Source: Nocardioides sambongensis (GTDB lineage: Bacteria; Actinomycetota; Actinomycetes; Propionibacteriales; Nocardioidaceae). Taken from it: DNA of 64,000 nt. The position numbers and the translations under genes were made by a program. The DNA is taken from contig NZ_CP041091.1 in assembly GCF_006494815.1 (NCBI RefSeq), forward strand, positions 2,308,501 through 2,372,500, read 5' to 3'. The notes under the pieces were generated by a model that saw nothing but the letters and a program-made list of their open reading frames with translations, did no database searches and was not told the DNA's origin. Positions 27,285-36,270 of the stretch are shown here, piece after piece (the stretch's first letter is position 1; the number at the start of each line of letters is the position of its first letter).

Positions 27285-27695
27285 TCAGCCCGCGGCGTCG
27301 GTCCTCCGGTCGCCGCGGGAGCCGATCCAGCCACCGGCCCACAGGGCCAGCAGCACCAGGACCGGCTGGAAGAAGAGCCGGACGAGCCGCTTGGTGTCGG
27401 TGTCCAGACCGAACGCGTCGGTGCCCTCGACGTACTGCGCGATGTTGCCCGGGAAGATCGCGATGAAGAACAGCGCCAGCAGCATGCCGACGGTCCGACG
27501 GTGCCTCGGCAGCGCGAGGAACGCCGCGCCGAGTCCGATCTCGGCGACGCCGGAGGCGACGACGACGAAGTCCTTGTCGAGCGGGAACCAGTCCGGGACC
27601 TGCGCCTGGAACTCGTCGCGGGCGACGGTGAGGTGGGTGATGCCGGCGAGGGTCATCACGGAGCCGAGGGCGATCCGGGCGAGAGTGGCGGCCAT
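27285..27695 (-). CDS. DoxX-like small membrane protein
   Basis: 136 residues with four hydrophobic segments, as in DoxX/MauE-type proteins. ARIALGSVMTLAGITHLTV forms helix 1; FFIAIFPGNIAQYVEG and VRLFFQPVLVLLALWAGGW are recognisable family blocks. Its role is not established; relatives are linked to redox or thiol metabolism in some actinobacteria. The start at ATG 27695 fits the family better than the in-frame GTG 27722. It converges with the permease gene (28 nt between stops) and diverges from the metallohydrolase gene. Confidence 0.7.
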   Translation of the reverse strand: MAATLARIALGSVMTLAGITHLTVARDEFQAQVPDWFPLDKDFVVVASGVAEIGLGAAFLALPRHRRTVGMLLALFFIAIFPGNIAQYVEGTDAFGLDTDTKRLVRLFFQPVLVLLALWAGGWIGSRGDRRTDAAG

Positions 27696-27769
27696 GCCGG
27701 GAACGCTAGTCCTTGTGGACAACCCGTGACGAGGGTGAACCTGTCGGGGGCACCCGGCAGACTCGCCCC

Positions 27770-29083
27770 ATGAGCACCGACCCGGACCGCCCAGCCGTCT
27801 ACACCGCCGAGGACCAGGTCGCCGGCTGGCTGGACACCCTGGGGCCCGGCCACGAGGAGATCACGGTGGACGGCCGCTCCTTCCGCCCCGAGACCGAGCC
27901 GCGCTTCACCGACCCGGACGCCGTCGGGCGCTACGTCGACCAGGTGCTCGCCCACCTCACCTCCCACGACAAGCGGTACGACGGACGCGAGCGGGTCCCG
28001 GCCCACGTCCGGGCGCGGCGTGGACCGCGCGCGGCCACCTACACCTTCGAGGACGCGACGATCGCGGTGCCGCCGTTCGCTCACGGCGGCCGCTGGGCGC
28101 TGCGTGGGCTGGTCGTGCTGCACGAGGTGGCCCACCACCTGCACGGGGAGCCGGGACACGGGCCGGCGTTCCGGGCGACCTTCCTGCGCCTGCTGGAGGA
28201 CCTCGGTCAGCCGGTGCTGGCCGAGCTGCTGCAGCACGCCTACGCGGAGGAGGGACTGGGCCAGGTGACCCACACGGTCGACGACGGCACCCTGGCGAAG
28301 ATCGCCAAGCTGCTGCGGCAGGCCGAGGGCACCCGCAACGAGCACGAGCAGGCCGCCTTCCTGGCCAAGGCCCAGGGCCTGGCCACCCGCCACTCGATCG
28401 CCCTCGCGCTGGCCCGCGCGCACACCGCCCGCGCGGAGCGGACCGATCGTCCGGTGGCGGAGAACTACCGGATCGGAGAGCCGGGCAAGCGGGGTCTTGC
28501 CCGCTATGTGCGGCTGCTGGTCAACATCGCCCACCCCAACGACCTGCGATGCACGATCAGCCACGACTCGACCGCGGTCACCCTCTACGGTTTCGCCGCC
28601 GACATCGAGGTCACCAAGGCGCTCTACGAGTCGCTCCTGGTCCAGATGGTGGCGGACTGCGAGCGCTACCTGGCCTCCGGGCACCGCGAGCCGGTCCGCA
28701 CCTGGGACAAGCAGCGGCGGCGGTGGCGCACCAAGCCGGTGGCCACGATCACCGCACGCCTCGCGTTCTACGAGGCCTACGCGTTGCGGATCGGGCAGCG
28801 TCTCGAGTCCGCCCGCCAGGACGCGATCGCCGAGGCGACGGCGAGCCCGACCGCCGAGCCGGTCGCCACCTCCACCGAGACCGCGCTCGCCCTGCGCCAG
28901 AAGGAGGTGGCGGTGCACGACTACTTCGCCGAGGCCCTGCGCCGCAACCGGATCCGGAGCACGTGGCGCGGCGACCGGCGCTCCTCGATGGACATCGCCC
29001 CCGGCGCGGCCGGGGAGGGTCGGCGCGCGGCCGGCCGGGCACGCCTGGACGGCGGATCCGAGGAGCGCCGGTTGAGCAGCTGA
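27770..29083 (+). CDS. DUF2786 putative metallohydrolase (TIGR04338-like)
   Basis: 437 residues. The N-terminal third has a zinc-protease-like site, VVLHEVAHHLHGEPGHGPAF near residues 115-135: HExxH plus a later histidine. The DUF2786 domain follows (TLAKIAKLLRQAEGTRNEHEQAA) with KAQGLATRHSIALALARA. The C-terminus is basic and includes QKEVAVHDYFAEALRRN. Actinobacteria commonly carry this combination, but its substrate is not known. No ribosome site precedes ATG 27770; a CAGACT hexamer ends 6 nt before it, which would suit a leaderless transcript. Confidence 0.75.
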   Translation: MSTDPDRPAVYTAEDQVAGWLDTLGPGHEEITVDGRSFRPETEPRFTDPDAVGRYVDQVLAHLTSHDKRYDGRERVPAHVRARRGPRAATYTFEDATIAVPPFAHGGRWALRGLVVLHEVAHHLHGEPGHGPAFRATFLRLLEDLGQPVLAELLQHAYAEEGLGQVTHTVDDGTLAKIAKLLRQAEGTRNEHEQAAFLAKAQGLATRHSIALALARAHTARAERTDRPVAENYRIGEPGKRGLARYVRLLVNIAHPNDLRCTISHDSTAVTLYGFAADIEVTKALYESLLVQMVADCERYLASGHREPVRTWDKQRRRWRTKPVATITARLAFYEAYALRIGQRLESARQDAIAEATASPTAEPVATSTETALALRQKEVAVHDYFAEALRRNRIRSTWRGDRRSSMDIAPGAAGEGRRAAGRARLDGGSEERRLSS

Positions 29084-29090
29084 CCGCGCC

Positions 29091-29150
29091 CGATCGGCTC
29101 TCGCCCGATCAGCTCCAGCCCGGTCAGCTCCGATCAGCTCCGATCAGCTG
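29091..29150. repeat. Short degenerate tandem repeats of CGATCAGCTC type
   Basis: Two 15-nt units (29091, 29106) then three 10-nt units (29121, 29131, 29141) of near-identical CGATCAGCTC fill the gap between two converging genes. The last unit reaches the stop of the WYL gene. Probably replication slippage; no terminator shape. Confidence 0.6.
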
Positions 29151-30127
29151 GTGTGGTGCAGCAGGAGCTCCTCGGCCAGCACCGCGCCGGCGGAGTCGAG
29201 CGCCGCCGGCTCCACCACGAACGCGTCCTCCCCGGCCGCCAGCAGCAGCAGGCCCACCCGGTGCTCCAGCGGCGGCAGCAGGTCGACATCGAGCTCGACC
29301 GACTCCTCGTCGTCGCTGACCACGGTGACCTCCTCGGCGTAGAAGTCCGCCGCCCAGCGGCCCGCCTGCGGCAGGCACACCCGCACCCGTTCGGTCCGCC
29401 GCATCTGTTCGAGCAGCTCGGCCGCGCCGGCCGGCACCGTGAACCCCCGGTCCAGCACCTCGACCTCGCGGACGTTGGAGAGCAGGTAGGTGCGCAGCGA
29501 GCCGTCCTCGGCGGGCGGACCCGCGTCGACCTCCCACCCGCGGCGGGTCTGCACCAGCCGGTAGGGCTCGATCTCCCGCTCGGAGACGCCCTGGCGCCAC
29601 GCCCGGGAGTAGACGATCCGGGCCGCTCGACGCTGGTCGAGCGCCTCCTGCAGCAACGGCAGCGGCCGGTTCCAGTCGGGCCGGCCGGGGTCGGCCCCGG
29701 GGGTGCCGAGCATCGTCTCGGTCAGCACGCCGATGGCGTCGATCAGGTCGGCGTTGTCCGGCTCGATGTCCAGCAACGAGGTGGCCGCCGAGTGGACCAG
29801 CGCGAGCTCCGCGGCGTCGACGTACTCGACGCCGAGCTCGCCGTGCTCCTCCACGAACCGGACCACCTCGGCCTCGGTCGGGTCGGCGTCGTCACCGTCG
29901 GGCCCGAGGAACTCCAGCACGTCGGGCCGGGTCAGGCCCAGCAGCCACTCGGCGCTCACGTCGGCGGTGTAGAACGCCAGCAGGTCGTCGCGCAGCTCGG
30001 CGGCCGGGATCCCCAGGTCCGCGGCCAGGTCGTCGAGGCGCAGCCCGTCCGGGTGCACGGCGAGCCGCTCGAAGACCCGCGGCAGCCGGGCGATGCGGGC
30101 GGCGTACTTGGGGACGTTGGCGCTCAC
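29144..30127 (-). CDS. pafC: WYL-domain regulator, PafC-like
   Basis: 327 residues. The N-terminus has a helix-turn-helix-like region (VFERLAVHPDGLRLDDLAADLGIPAAELRDDL). The middle holds the WYL domain, where RIVYSRAWRQGVSEREIEPYRLVQTRRGWEV carries the usual ligand-binding arginines. The C-terminal WCX-like part follows. PafB and PafC act together in actinobacteria to turn on DNA-damage genes independently of LexA. GTG 30127 overlaps the stop of the upstream WYL gene (GTGA). The usual neighbours pafA and tatA are not next to it here, so the name is by similarity and pairing. Confidence 0.75.
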   Translation of the reverse strand: MSANVPKYAARIARLPRVFERLAVHPDGLRLDDLAADLGIPAAELRDDLLAFYTADVSAEWLLGLTRPDVLEFLGPDGDDADPTEAEVVRFVEEHGELGVEYVDAAELALVHSAATSLLDIEPDNADLIDAIGVLTETMLGTPGADPGRPDWNRPLPLLQEALDQRRAARIVYSRAWRQGVSEREIEPYRLVQTRRGWEVDAGPPAEDGSLRTYLLSNVREVEVLDRGFTVPAGAAELLEQMRRTERVRVCLPQAGRWAADFYAEEVTVVSDDEESVELDVDLLPPLEHRVGLLLLAAGEDAFVVEPAALDSAGAVLAEELLLHHTS

Positions 30128-31082
30128 CTGCCCACCTCCTCCTCGACCGAGGTGTGACCGGCAGCCCGGGCCAGCGCGGTCACCACCTCACGGCGGACGT
30201 CCTCGGGCCCTTCGATCCAGACCCGGCGGCCCAGCTCGTTGAGGCGTGCCCGCAGGGCCTCCCGGTTGGTCACCCGGTAGGTCAGCAGCACCTGGTCACC
30301 CTCCGCCGCGGTCGTCGACTCGGGGTCCCGAGCCAGCGTCGCACGTCGGGCTCGTAGGCCCGATCGGCCCGCAGCACCACCTGCACCGGTGGGTCGATCT
30401 CCCAGGTCATCGGGTGCAGCCCGGTGTGCCGCACCGAGGGCACCGCTCCGGCCGAACCCGGCTCGCCCGCGTCGACGGCACTCATCCGGGCGACCACGAA
30501 GGCCTTGACCGGCCCGCCGGCCTCGACCGCGGCGTCCTCGAGACCCCGCAGGTACCAGGTGCCGTTCTGGCTGCGCAGCGACTCCGGGTGCACCACCCGG
30601 GCGGTGCCCTTGTAGCCGAACCGGAGCACGGCCCGGTCGCGGACCGCCCGGATCACCGTCGACAGTGCCGACCCGGCCCCGTCCCGCACCGCGGGCACGG
30701 TGGCCGCGACGTCCTTGGGCCGTGCGTCGGCGGGCAGACCGAGCCGGCTGACCAGGTCGTCACGGTCGGCGAGCAGCACGGCGCGGCGCAACTGGGTCTG
30801 CTGGGCCGGGCTCAGCCGCAGACGCAGCCGGTTGTCGACCGTGGTCATCGCATAGACGGCGTCGTCGCCGGACTCGGCGATGTTGTCGATTTGCCAGCCC
30901 TGGTTGGTCAGGTGCCGCAGCTCGCGGCTGAGCTGGCTGGCAGGGTCGGCGCCCTCGAATCCGGCCAACCGCAGGAGGCGGTCGCGGTGGACACCGGCAG
31001 GCCCGGCAGCGGCGAGCACCGCCGCGATCCGCACCAGTCGCTCCATCGGACCCCGCTGGTCGCGGCCCGGCCCCTTCGCCAC
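30124..31082 (-). pseudogene. pafB: WYL-domain regulator, PafB-like, frameshifted
   Basis: About 319 residues when repaired. N-terminal DeoR-like winged helix (MERLVRIAAVLAAAGPAGV, FEGADPASQLSRELRHL), a WYL domain (VLRFGYKGTARVVHPESLRSQNGTWYLRG, read in parts) and a WCX domain. After WLGTP the frame is lost; one base added to the G4 run at 30322-30325 restores ESTTAAEGDQVLLTYRV and a stop at 30124 that overlaps pafC by GTGA. GTG 31082 has GGGGGAG 5 nt before it, better than ATG 31046. Expected to work with PafC as a DNA-damage regulator. Confidence 0.75.
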
Positions 31083-31281
31083 GTCGCTCCCCCTCCTCGT
31101 CGCCGTCAACCTGGCTTGCGGCCCCCGCGGCGAGTCGCGCGGCGCCGGGACCAGTATCGCTGGCCGGGGCACCCTCCCCGCGCAGCCACTCCACAGCCAG
31201 CGCGTCGGGGCGGCGGTCCCCCCACCACCGGACCCCACCCTAGTGCGCCGTCCCTGGGACGGCCTGCCTACAGTGTTCGGC
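31083..31281. promoter_or_regulatory. Divergent intergenic region between pafB and sulfatase genes
   Basis: About 200 nt. Toward the sulfatase, TACAGT at 31269-31274 ends 7 nt before GTG 31282 and could be the -10 of a leaderless transcript. Nothing else recognised. Confidence 0.4.
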
Positions 31282-33056
31282 GTGCTGGGCCCGTGCCGTG
31301 GAAAGTTCCGGCCGTCGACCCACCGGGCTCGTGCGGCTCTGCTGGGCATGCTCGCCCTCGCCCTGCTGCTGAGCTCCTGCTCGCTGATCTCCGACGGCGG
31401 CTTCGGCGAGCAGGCGGGCGGAGACGCCGGCACCACGTCGGCCGACCCGGACGCCCTGAACATCGTCGAGATCGTCGCCGACGACATGCGCTTCGACGAC
31501 CTGCGCTACGCGCCGAACCTGCGGCGGCTGGTCGCCGAGCAGGGCGTGTCGATGCGCAACGGCTTCTCCTCCTACCCGCTGTGCTGCCCGGCGCGGGCCT
31601 CGTTCTTCAGTGGACTGGAGACGCACAACCACGGCGTGTACGACATCAAGCGCCCCACCGGCTACCGCGCGTTCGACGACTCCACCAGCATCGCCACCTC
31701 GCTGAAGGACCGGGGCTACACCACCGGGCTGGTCGGGAAGTATCTCAACGGCTACGGCAACCACCGGCCGCTGCAGCTGGTCCGCGAGGCGGAGGAGGCG
31801 GGCGACGACGGGCCGATCCCGATGTCGCAGTACTTCGTGCCGAACGGCTGGGACGAGTGGCAGGCGGCGGTGACCGGGGTCAACTGCGACCCGGCCTGCG
31901 GCGACGCCTACAGCTACTTCAGCTATGCCTACTCCGACAACGGCACGCCCACCGCCGCCGGCTGGCAGACCTACTCGACGACCCTGATCGGCGACCAGTC
32001 GGTCGATCTCGCCCACTCCTTCCACGAGCAGCGCGAGGAGACCGGCGCCCCCTTCTTCCTCTCGGTGAACCACATCGCCCCGCACAACGACCTGAGTCGC
32101 AAGCGGGTGGACACGGTCTACTTCCGCAACCCGCAGGGCGTCCGCCGCAAGCTCGGTACGCCGACCGCGCCCGACTGGGCGATGAAGCTGCCGATCGTGC
32201 GGTCCATCGACCGCCCCCTGGGCGTGCGGCGCAACGGCACCGGAGAGTCCGACCTGAGCGACAAGCCGGGACGCCTCTCCATCGGCCGGCCCACCAACCC
32301 CTCGGCGCGTCGCGCGCAGGTGCGGCTGGCCCGCGCCCGGGCGGCCTCGATCGTGGTGATGGACCGTCAGATCAAGCGTCTGGTCGAACAGCTGCAGGCG
32401 GACGGCGAGTGGGACCGCACGGTGCTCGCCTTCTGGTCCGACAACGGGTTCTTCCAGGGCGAGCACGGCCGGATGGACGGCAAGGTCGACCCCTACGAAC
32501 CCGCGCTACGGGTGCCGATGATGTTCACCGGGCCGGGCCTGCGCGACGGCAGCACCCGCGACGACCCGATGACCGTCACCGACCTGACCGCCACCCTGCT
32601 CGACATCGCGGACGCCGAGCCTCCGCACGCCCCCGACGGAGCCTCGATGCTGCCGGTGCTGACCGGGAGCGACCGGGGTGGAGCAACGGCGTGCTGACCG
32701 AGGCCGGGGTGAACCCGGTCTCCCCGGGCCGGATCGAGGCGTTCCGGGGTGACCCGCGCACCAGTGCCGGCGTCCGCACCGCGCGCTACCTCTACCTGCG
32801 CCACCGCAGCGGAGAGCTCGAGATCTACGACAACTGGCGCGACCCGCAGCAGTGGGACAACCTCGCCGTCGACCGGCAGTGGATGCGGAGCAACACCGAC
32901 GTGGTGAGCGCGCTGCACCAGGCGTGGCTCACCATCAAGGACTGCGCCGGGAGCGGCTGCGAGCAGCCGCTGCCGGAGATCCTGCAGGTTGACGCGGCCG
33001 ACAACACCGAGCAGACCCAGCGCTTCTACGACTACTTCGAGCGCTACTACTACTGA
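31282..33056 (+). pseudogene. Lipoprotein sulfatase / arylsulfatase-like hydrolase, frameshifted
   Basis: About 591 residues when repaired. A lipoprotein signal (LALALLLSSC) anchors it outside the membrane. Sulfatase features: IVADDMRFDDL (metal aspartates), YPLCCPARASFFSGL, whose CxPxR cysteine (residue about 101) would become formylglycine, VGKYLNGYG, and FWSDNGFFQGEHG. The frame breaks at GGGG 32675-32678; one more G restores WSNGVLTEAG and the tail ending in YYY at 33056. It hydrolyses a sulfate ester (or phosphonate) on an exported substrate. GTG 31282 or 31273 are possible starts. Bulky aromatic C-terminus is unexplained. Confidence 0.78.
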
Positions 33057-33086
33057 GACCGGTCCCGGACGGTGCCGGAGCCGGTC
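33057..33086. terminator. Hairpin between converging sulfatase and GroES-like genes
   Basis: GACCGG (33057-33062) pairs with CCGGTC (33081-33086), with an inner CCGG/CCGG stem. It starts right after one stop codon and touches the other, as a two-way terminator would. No T-run. Confidence 0.45.
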
Positions 33087-33426
33087 AGAGGTAGAGGCCG
33101 GCCGCCTCGTCGGCGAGCCGCTGGGCGGCGACGGCGTGGACGTCCCGCTCGCGCATCACCACGTAGGTCTCCCCGGAGACCTCGACCTCCGCCTTCTCCG
33201 CCGGGTCGTAGAGGACCTTGTCGCCGGCCTCCACGGCCCGGGCGTGCGGCCCGACGGCGACCACCCGCGACCAGGCGAGGCGTCGTCCGCCCATCGCCGC
33301 GGTCGCCGGGATCACGATCCCGCCGGAGGAGCGACGCTCACCGGCCTCGCTGTCGACCTCGCAGAGGATGCGGTCGTGCAGCATCTTGATCGGGGTCTTG
33401 TCGGCCCCTGCCACGCTCTGAGCCAC
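33085..33426 (-). CDS. GroES-like co-chaperonin family protein
   Basis: 113 residues with the Cpn10 fold: KMLHDRILCEVD at the first strand, a mobile-loop-like ERRSSGGIVIPATAAMG, and VVAVGPHARAVEAGDKVLYDPAEKAEVEVSG with the closing strand YVVMRERDVHAV. True GroES is about 97-100 residues and sits beside groEL. Here there is no groEL, the loop sequence is unusual and the neighbours are DUF3618 and a metal transporter, so this is probably a paralogue of uncertain partner. Start ATG 33426. Confidence 0.8.
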   Translation of the reverse strand: MAQSVAGADKTPIKMLHDRILCEVDSEAGERRSSGGIVIPATAAMGGRRLAWSRVVAVGPHARAVEAGDKVLYDPAEKAEVEVSGETYVVMRERDVHAVAAQRLADEAAGLYL

Positions 33427-33440
33427 GTCCGCGCGTCGCC

Positions 33441-33689
33441 TCAGCCGGCGATCTTGCGGACGAGCACCACCAGGGCGATCACGCCCACCACGCCACCGAC
33501 GGTCTTCAAGATGTTGTCGGTGCGCGGCTCCCCCGTCACCGGGTCCACGTAGTGCGCCTTCACCTGGGCGATCTCACGACTCACGATCGTCTTGGGGTGC
33601 GAGCGGTAGAGGAGCTGGTCGATGGTCCCGGCGAGTCGCTCGCGGGTCTCTTCGATCTCACGCTCGATGTCGGAAGGCTGGTTGCTCAC
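33441..33689 (-). CDS. DUF3618 small membrane protein
   Basis: 82 residues. DIEREIEETRERLAGTIDQLLYRSHP is the signature helix of DUF3618, and the C-terminus is one membrane helix (VGGVVGVIALVVLVRKIAG). Function unknown in the family. GTG 33689 overlaps the stop of the transporter ATPase gene (GTGA), so it is translated as the last coupled gene of the nickel/cobalt operon. That is an unusual association. Confidence 0.8.
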   Translation of the reverse strand: MSNQPSDIEREIEETRERLAGTIDQLLYRSHPKTIVSREIAQVKAHYVDPVTGEPRTDNILKTVGGVVGVIALVVLVRKIAG

Positions 33690-34450
33690 TCCTGCAGGTT
33701 ATCAACGCGGGTCGGCACGAAGCCGAACGGGAGTTCCAACCGGTGGGCACGCATCAGCTCGGCGTCGGTGAGCACGTCGTACGTCGTGCCGTCGGCGACC
33801 ACCCTGCCCTCGCTCAGCACCACCGCGCGCGGGCACAGCTCGAGGGCGTAGGGAAGGTCGTGGGTGACCATCAGCACGGTGACCTCCAGGCTCCGGAGGA
33901 TGTCGGCCAGCTCCCGCCGCGACGCCGGGTCCAGGTTGGAGGACGGCTCGTCGAGGACCAGCACCTCCGGCTGCATCGCGAGCACCGTGGCCACCGCCAC
34001 CCGGCGCCGCTGACCGAAGGAGAGGTGGTGCGGCGGACGGTCGGCGAAGTCGGCCATCCCGACCATCTCCAGCGCCTCCATCACCCGCTGCTGGAGCGCC
34101 GCCCCCTTCAGCCCGAGGTTGGCCGGGCCGAACGCGACGTCGGCGCGCACCGAGCCGAGGAAGAGCTGGTCGTCGGGGTCCTGGAACACGATGCCGACCC
34201 GCCGCCGGATCTCCAGCAGGTGCGGCTTGCGCACCGGCAGCCCGCTCACCGACACCGACCCGGCGCCGCGTCCGGCCTCGGCGGTCAGGATGCCGTTCAG
34301 GTGCAGCACCAGGGTGGTCTTGCCGGCTCCGTTCGGGCCGAGCAGCGCGACCCGCTCGCCGGCGTGCACGTGCAGGTCCACGCCGAACAGTGCCTGGTGT
34401 CCGTCGGGGTAGGCGAACGCCAGGTCGCGGACGTCGAGGACCGGGGTCAT
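33686..34450 (-). CDS. cbiO: Nickel/cobalt ECF transporter ATPase (CbiO/NikO-like)
   Basis: 254-residue ABC ATPase. Walker A is LLGPNGAGKTT near residue 38, the Q-loop lies in VFQDPDDQLF, the signature is LSFGQRRRVAVA, Walker B is VLVLDEPSSNLD, and the switch histidine is in MVTHD. FQDPDDQLF is typical of ECF-type energising subunits. It powers uptake by the CbiM, CbiN and CbiQ proteins at the membrane. ATG 34450 overlaps the CbiQ stop (ATGA). The long reading frame continuing upstream to 34852 is antisense-like read-through and is not used. Confidence 0.88.
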   Translation of the reverse strand: MTPVLDVRDLAFAYPDGHQALFGVDLHVHAGERVALLGPNGAGKTTLVLHLNGILTAEAGRGAGSVSVSGLPVRKPHLLEIRRRVGIVFQDPDDQLFLGSVRADVAFGPANLGLKGAALQQRVMEALEMVGMADFADRPPHHLSFGQRRRVAVATVLAMQPEVLVLDEPSSNLDPASRRELADILRSLEVTVLMVTHDLPYALELCPRAVVLSEGRVVADGTTYDVLTDAELMRAHRLELPFGFVPTRVDNLQE

Positions 34451-35145
34451 CGCGGCGCCCGGCGCAGCTCGTCGGGCAGGCTGCCGTCGTACCCGCGCGA
34501 CAGCATCGCGAGGTGGACCCGCTCCCCCCGTTCGTAGGAACGGACGAAGAGGGCGCCCAGGGTGCGGCCCAGCGCCGGCCACTGGCGTGGCGAGCGGGGG
34601 TCGACGCCACGCGATCGCATGGCCGTCATCATCCTCCCCAGGTCGGCGCTGACCACATCGAGGTAGCGGATCATGAAGCCCATGATCTGCACGATCAGGT
34701 GGGGCATCCGGAGGCGCTGCAACCCGATCAGCACCTCGTCGGGCTCGGTGGTGGCGGCGAGGGTGAGCGAGGCGAGGACGCCGAGCGTCCCCTTCGCGGC
34801 CAGGCCGAAGGCGGCGACCAGGCCCGGCTGGGAGACCGTCACCGCCTCCCAACCGAAGAGCGGCACCCGCGGCCCCTCGGCCACGAACGGCACGAGTGCC
34901 GCGAAGAGCAGGAACGGCACCTCGATCACGGCGCGCTTGAGCAGGTAGCCCAGCGGTATCCGCGCCGCCACCACCACTGCGAGTATCACCAGCAGGTAGC
35001 CGGCGTAGGCGGCGTACCAGGTGCGCGGGGTCGCCACCACCACCAGTACGAAGGCGAGCAGCGCCAGGATCTTCAGGTGCGCCGGCGCGCGGTGCAGGAA
35101 GGAGTGACCGTGGTAGTAGAGCCGGTGGCCGTGCCCGGCGCCCAC
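34447..35145 (-). CDS. cbiQ: Nickel/cobalt ECF transporter transmembrane protein (CbiQ/NikQ-like)
   Basis: 232 residues, about five to six membrane helices. It opens HRLYYHGHSFLHRAPAHLKI, the usual CbiQ start, and has FMIRYLDVVSADLGRMMTAMRSRG, the cytoplasmic helix that couples to the ATPase (A-R-G type motif). GTG 35145 is chosen since a GAGG-type site precedes it and family homology begins there. The gap from the previous stop is 4 nt. It joins the ATPase to the CbiM substrate subunit. Confidence 0.85.
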   Translation of the reverse strand: MGAGHGHRLYYHGHSFLHRAPAHLKILALLAFVLVVVATPRTWYAAYAGYLLVILAVVVAARIPLGYLLKRAVIEVPFLLFAALVPFVAEGPRVPLFGWEAVTVSQPGLVAAFGLAAKGTLGVLASLTLAATTEPDEVLIGLQRLRMPHLIVQIMGFMIRYLDVVSADLGRMMTAMRSRGVDPRSPRQWPALGRTLGALFVRSYERGERVHLAMLSRGYDGSLPDELRRAPR

Positions 35146-35149
35146 GCCC

Positions 35150-35509
35150 TCAGTCCTCGGTCGGCGGATCGTCCGCCCGCGGACCGGTACGACGCCGCAG
35201 CACCCAGAACAGACCGGACCCGAGCAGCAGCACGATGACCACCCCGGCCACCCCGGCGATCCCGCCGCTGAGCCGCTCGTCGTCGACACCGTCGGTCGCG
35301 TAGTCCGCGAAGGGGCTGTCGGCGACGTGGGAGTCCTCGGCGGTGTCGAGGAAACCCGTCTTCTCCGCGACGAACTCCAGTCCGTCGGGGTGCGCGCTGG
35401 CGTAGAAGCTGCCCACCCCGGCGACCAGCAGCGCGAGCAGGACTCCGATCACCAGGAAGCGACGGTGGCCGCGCTGCCGCTCGGGGCGGACCTCGGTGGA
35501 GGCGCTCAT
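35150..35509 (-). CDS. CbiN/PDGLE-domain subunit of the nickel/cobalt transporter
   Basis: 119 residues. Two membrane helices (RFLVIGVLLALLVAGVGSF and GIAGVAGVVIVLLLGSGLF) flank an extracytoplasmic loop with SAHPDGLEFVAEKTGF, the PDGLE motif. Such proteins replace or resemble CbiN/NikN and are needed with CbiM for metal uptake. The ATG at 35509 overlaps the CbiM stop. The C-terminus is acidic and charged. Confidence 0.82.
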   Translation of the reverse strand: MSASTEVRPERQRGHRRFLVIGVLLALLVAGVGSFYASAHPDGLEFVAEKTGFLDTAEDSHVADSPFADYATDGVDDERLSGGIAGVAGVVIVLLLGSGLFWVLRRRTGPRADDPPTED

Positions 35510-36192
35510 CGGGCCACCGCCCCGGTGATCAGGGGGCGGGCGCTGACGATGCCGCGGGCGCCGTAGACCAGGTCCGGGCGCGAGGCCACGACCGCGCTGA
35601 CCACCAGTCCGGTGATCACCGCCTCGCCCAGTCCGATCACGGTGTGCCAGCCGAGCATCGCGGTCAGTACCTTGGCGGTCGCGATGTCGGCGGTGCCCCC
35701 GATCGCGAACAGCAGGGTGAAGACCGTCGCCGCGGCCGGCACCGAGATCAGCGCTCCGATCGCGGCCGCGATCGGCACCGACGGCAGTCGTTGCGGCAGC
35801 ACGGCGAGGACCAGGCGGAAGACGGCGTATCCGACGAAGACGCCGACGAAGGCCATCAGGGTGATGTTGGTGCCGAGCGCCGTGAGACCGCCGTCGGCCA
35901 TGAAGAGGGCTTGGACCAGGAGCACCACGCTGACGCAGAGCGCCCCCGTCCACGGTCCGACGAGCACGGCGGCGAGCGCACCGCCGAGCAGGTGACCGCT
36001 GGTGCCGGCGCCGACCGGGAAGTTCATCATCTGGCCGGCGAAGATGAAGGCGGCGACCAGGCCCGCCATCGGGGCGGTGCGGTCGTCGAGCTCGTTGCGT
36101 GCCTTGCGCAGCGCGATGCCGACGCCGACGACCGCGACCGCACCGGTGGCGATCGAGGTGGGGGCGTCGAGGAAGCCGTCAGGCACGTGCAT
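35506..36192 (-). CDS. cbiM: Nickel/cobalt ECF transporter substrate-binding membrane protein (CbiM/NikM-like)
   Basis: 228 residues, about six to seven helices. The mature start MHVPDGFLDAPTS is the metal-binding N-terminus of CbiM/NikM, in which the N-terminal amino group and His2 coordinate the ion; that decides ATG 36192 over GTG 36198, and AGGAG sits 5 nt upstream. Other ligand-region blocks are AGQMMNFPVGAGTSGHLLGG and GWHTVIGLGEAVITG. It binds Ni2+ or Co2+. The Nur-like box in its promoter argues for nickel. Confidence 0.88.
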   Translation of the reverse strand: MHVPDGFLDAPTSIATGAVAVVGVGIALRKARNELDDRTAPMAGLVAAFIFAGQMMNFPVGAGTSGHLLGGALAAVLVGPWTGALCVSVVLLVQALFMADGGLTALGTNITLMAFVGVFVGYAVFRLVLAVLPQRLPSVPIAAAIGALISVPAAATVFTLLFAIGGTADIATAKVLTAMLGWHTVIGLGEAVITGLVVSAVVASRPDLVYGARGIVSARPLITGAVAR

Positions 36193-36270
36193 GGCCACTC
36201 CTGTGGTGGGTGCCGGGAGGTGTCGGCGCCTCGGGGCGGGTGTAGTTGGATGGGGTCGACCCCGTCCGCG

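Noticed and set aside
25937..27334. Long open frame on the minus strand across the permease gene
   Set aside because: Composition is the R/G/D/H-rich pattern of antisense reading in high-GC DNA; the plus-strand permease is unmistakable.
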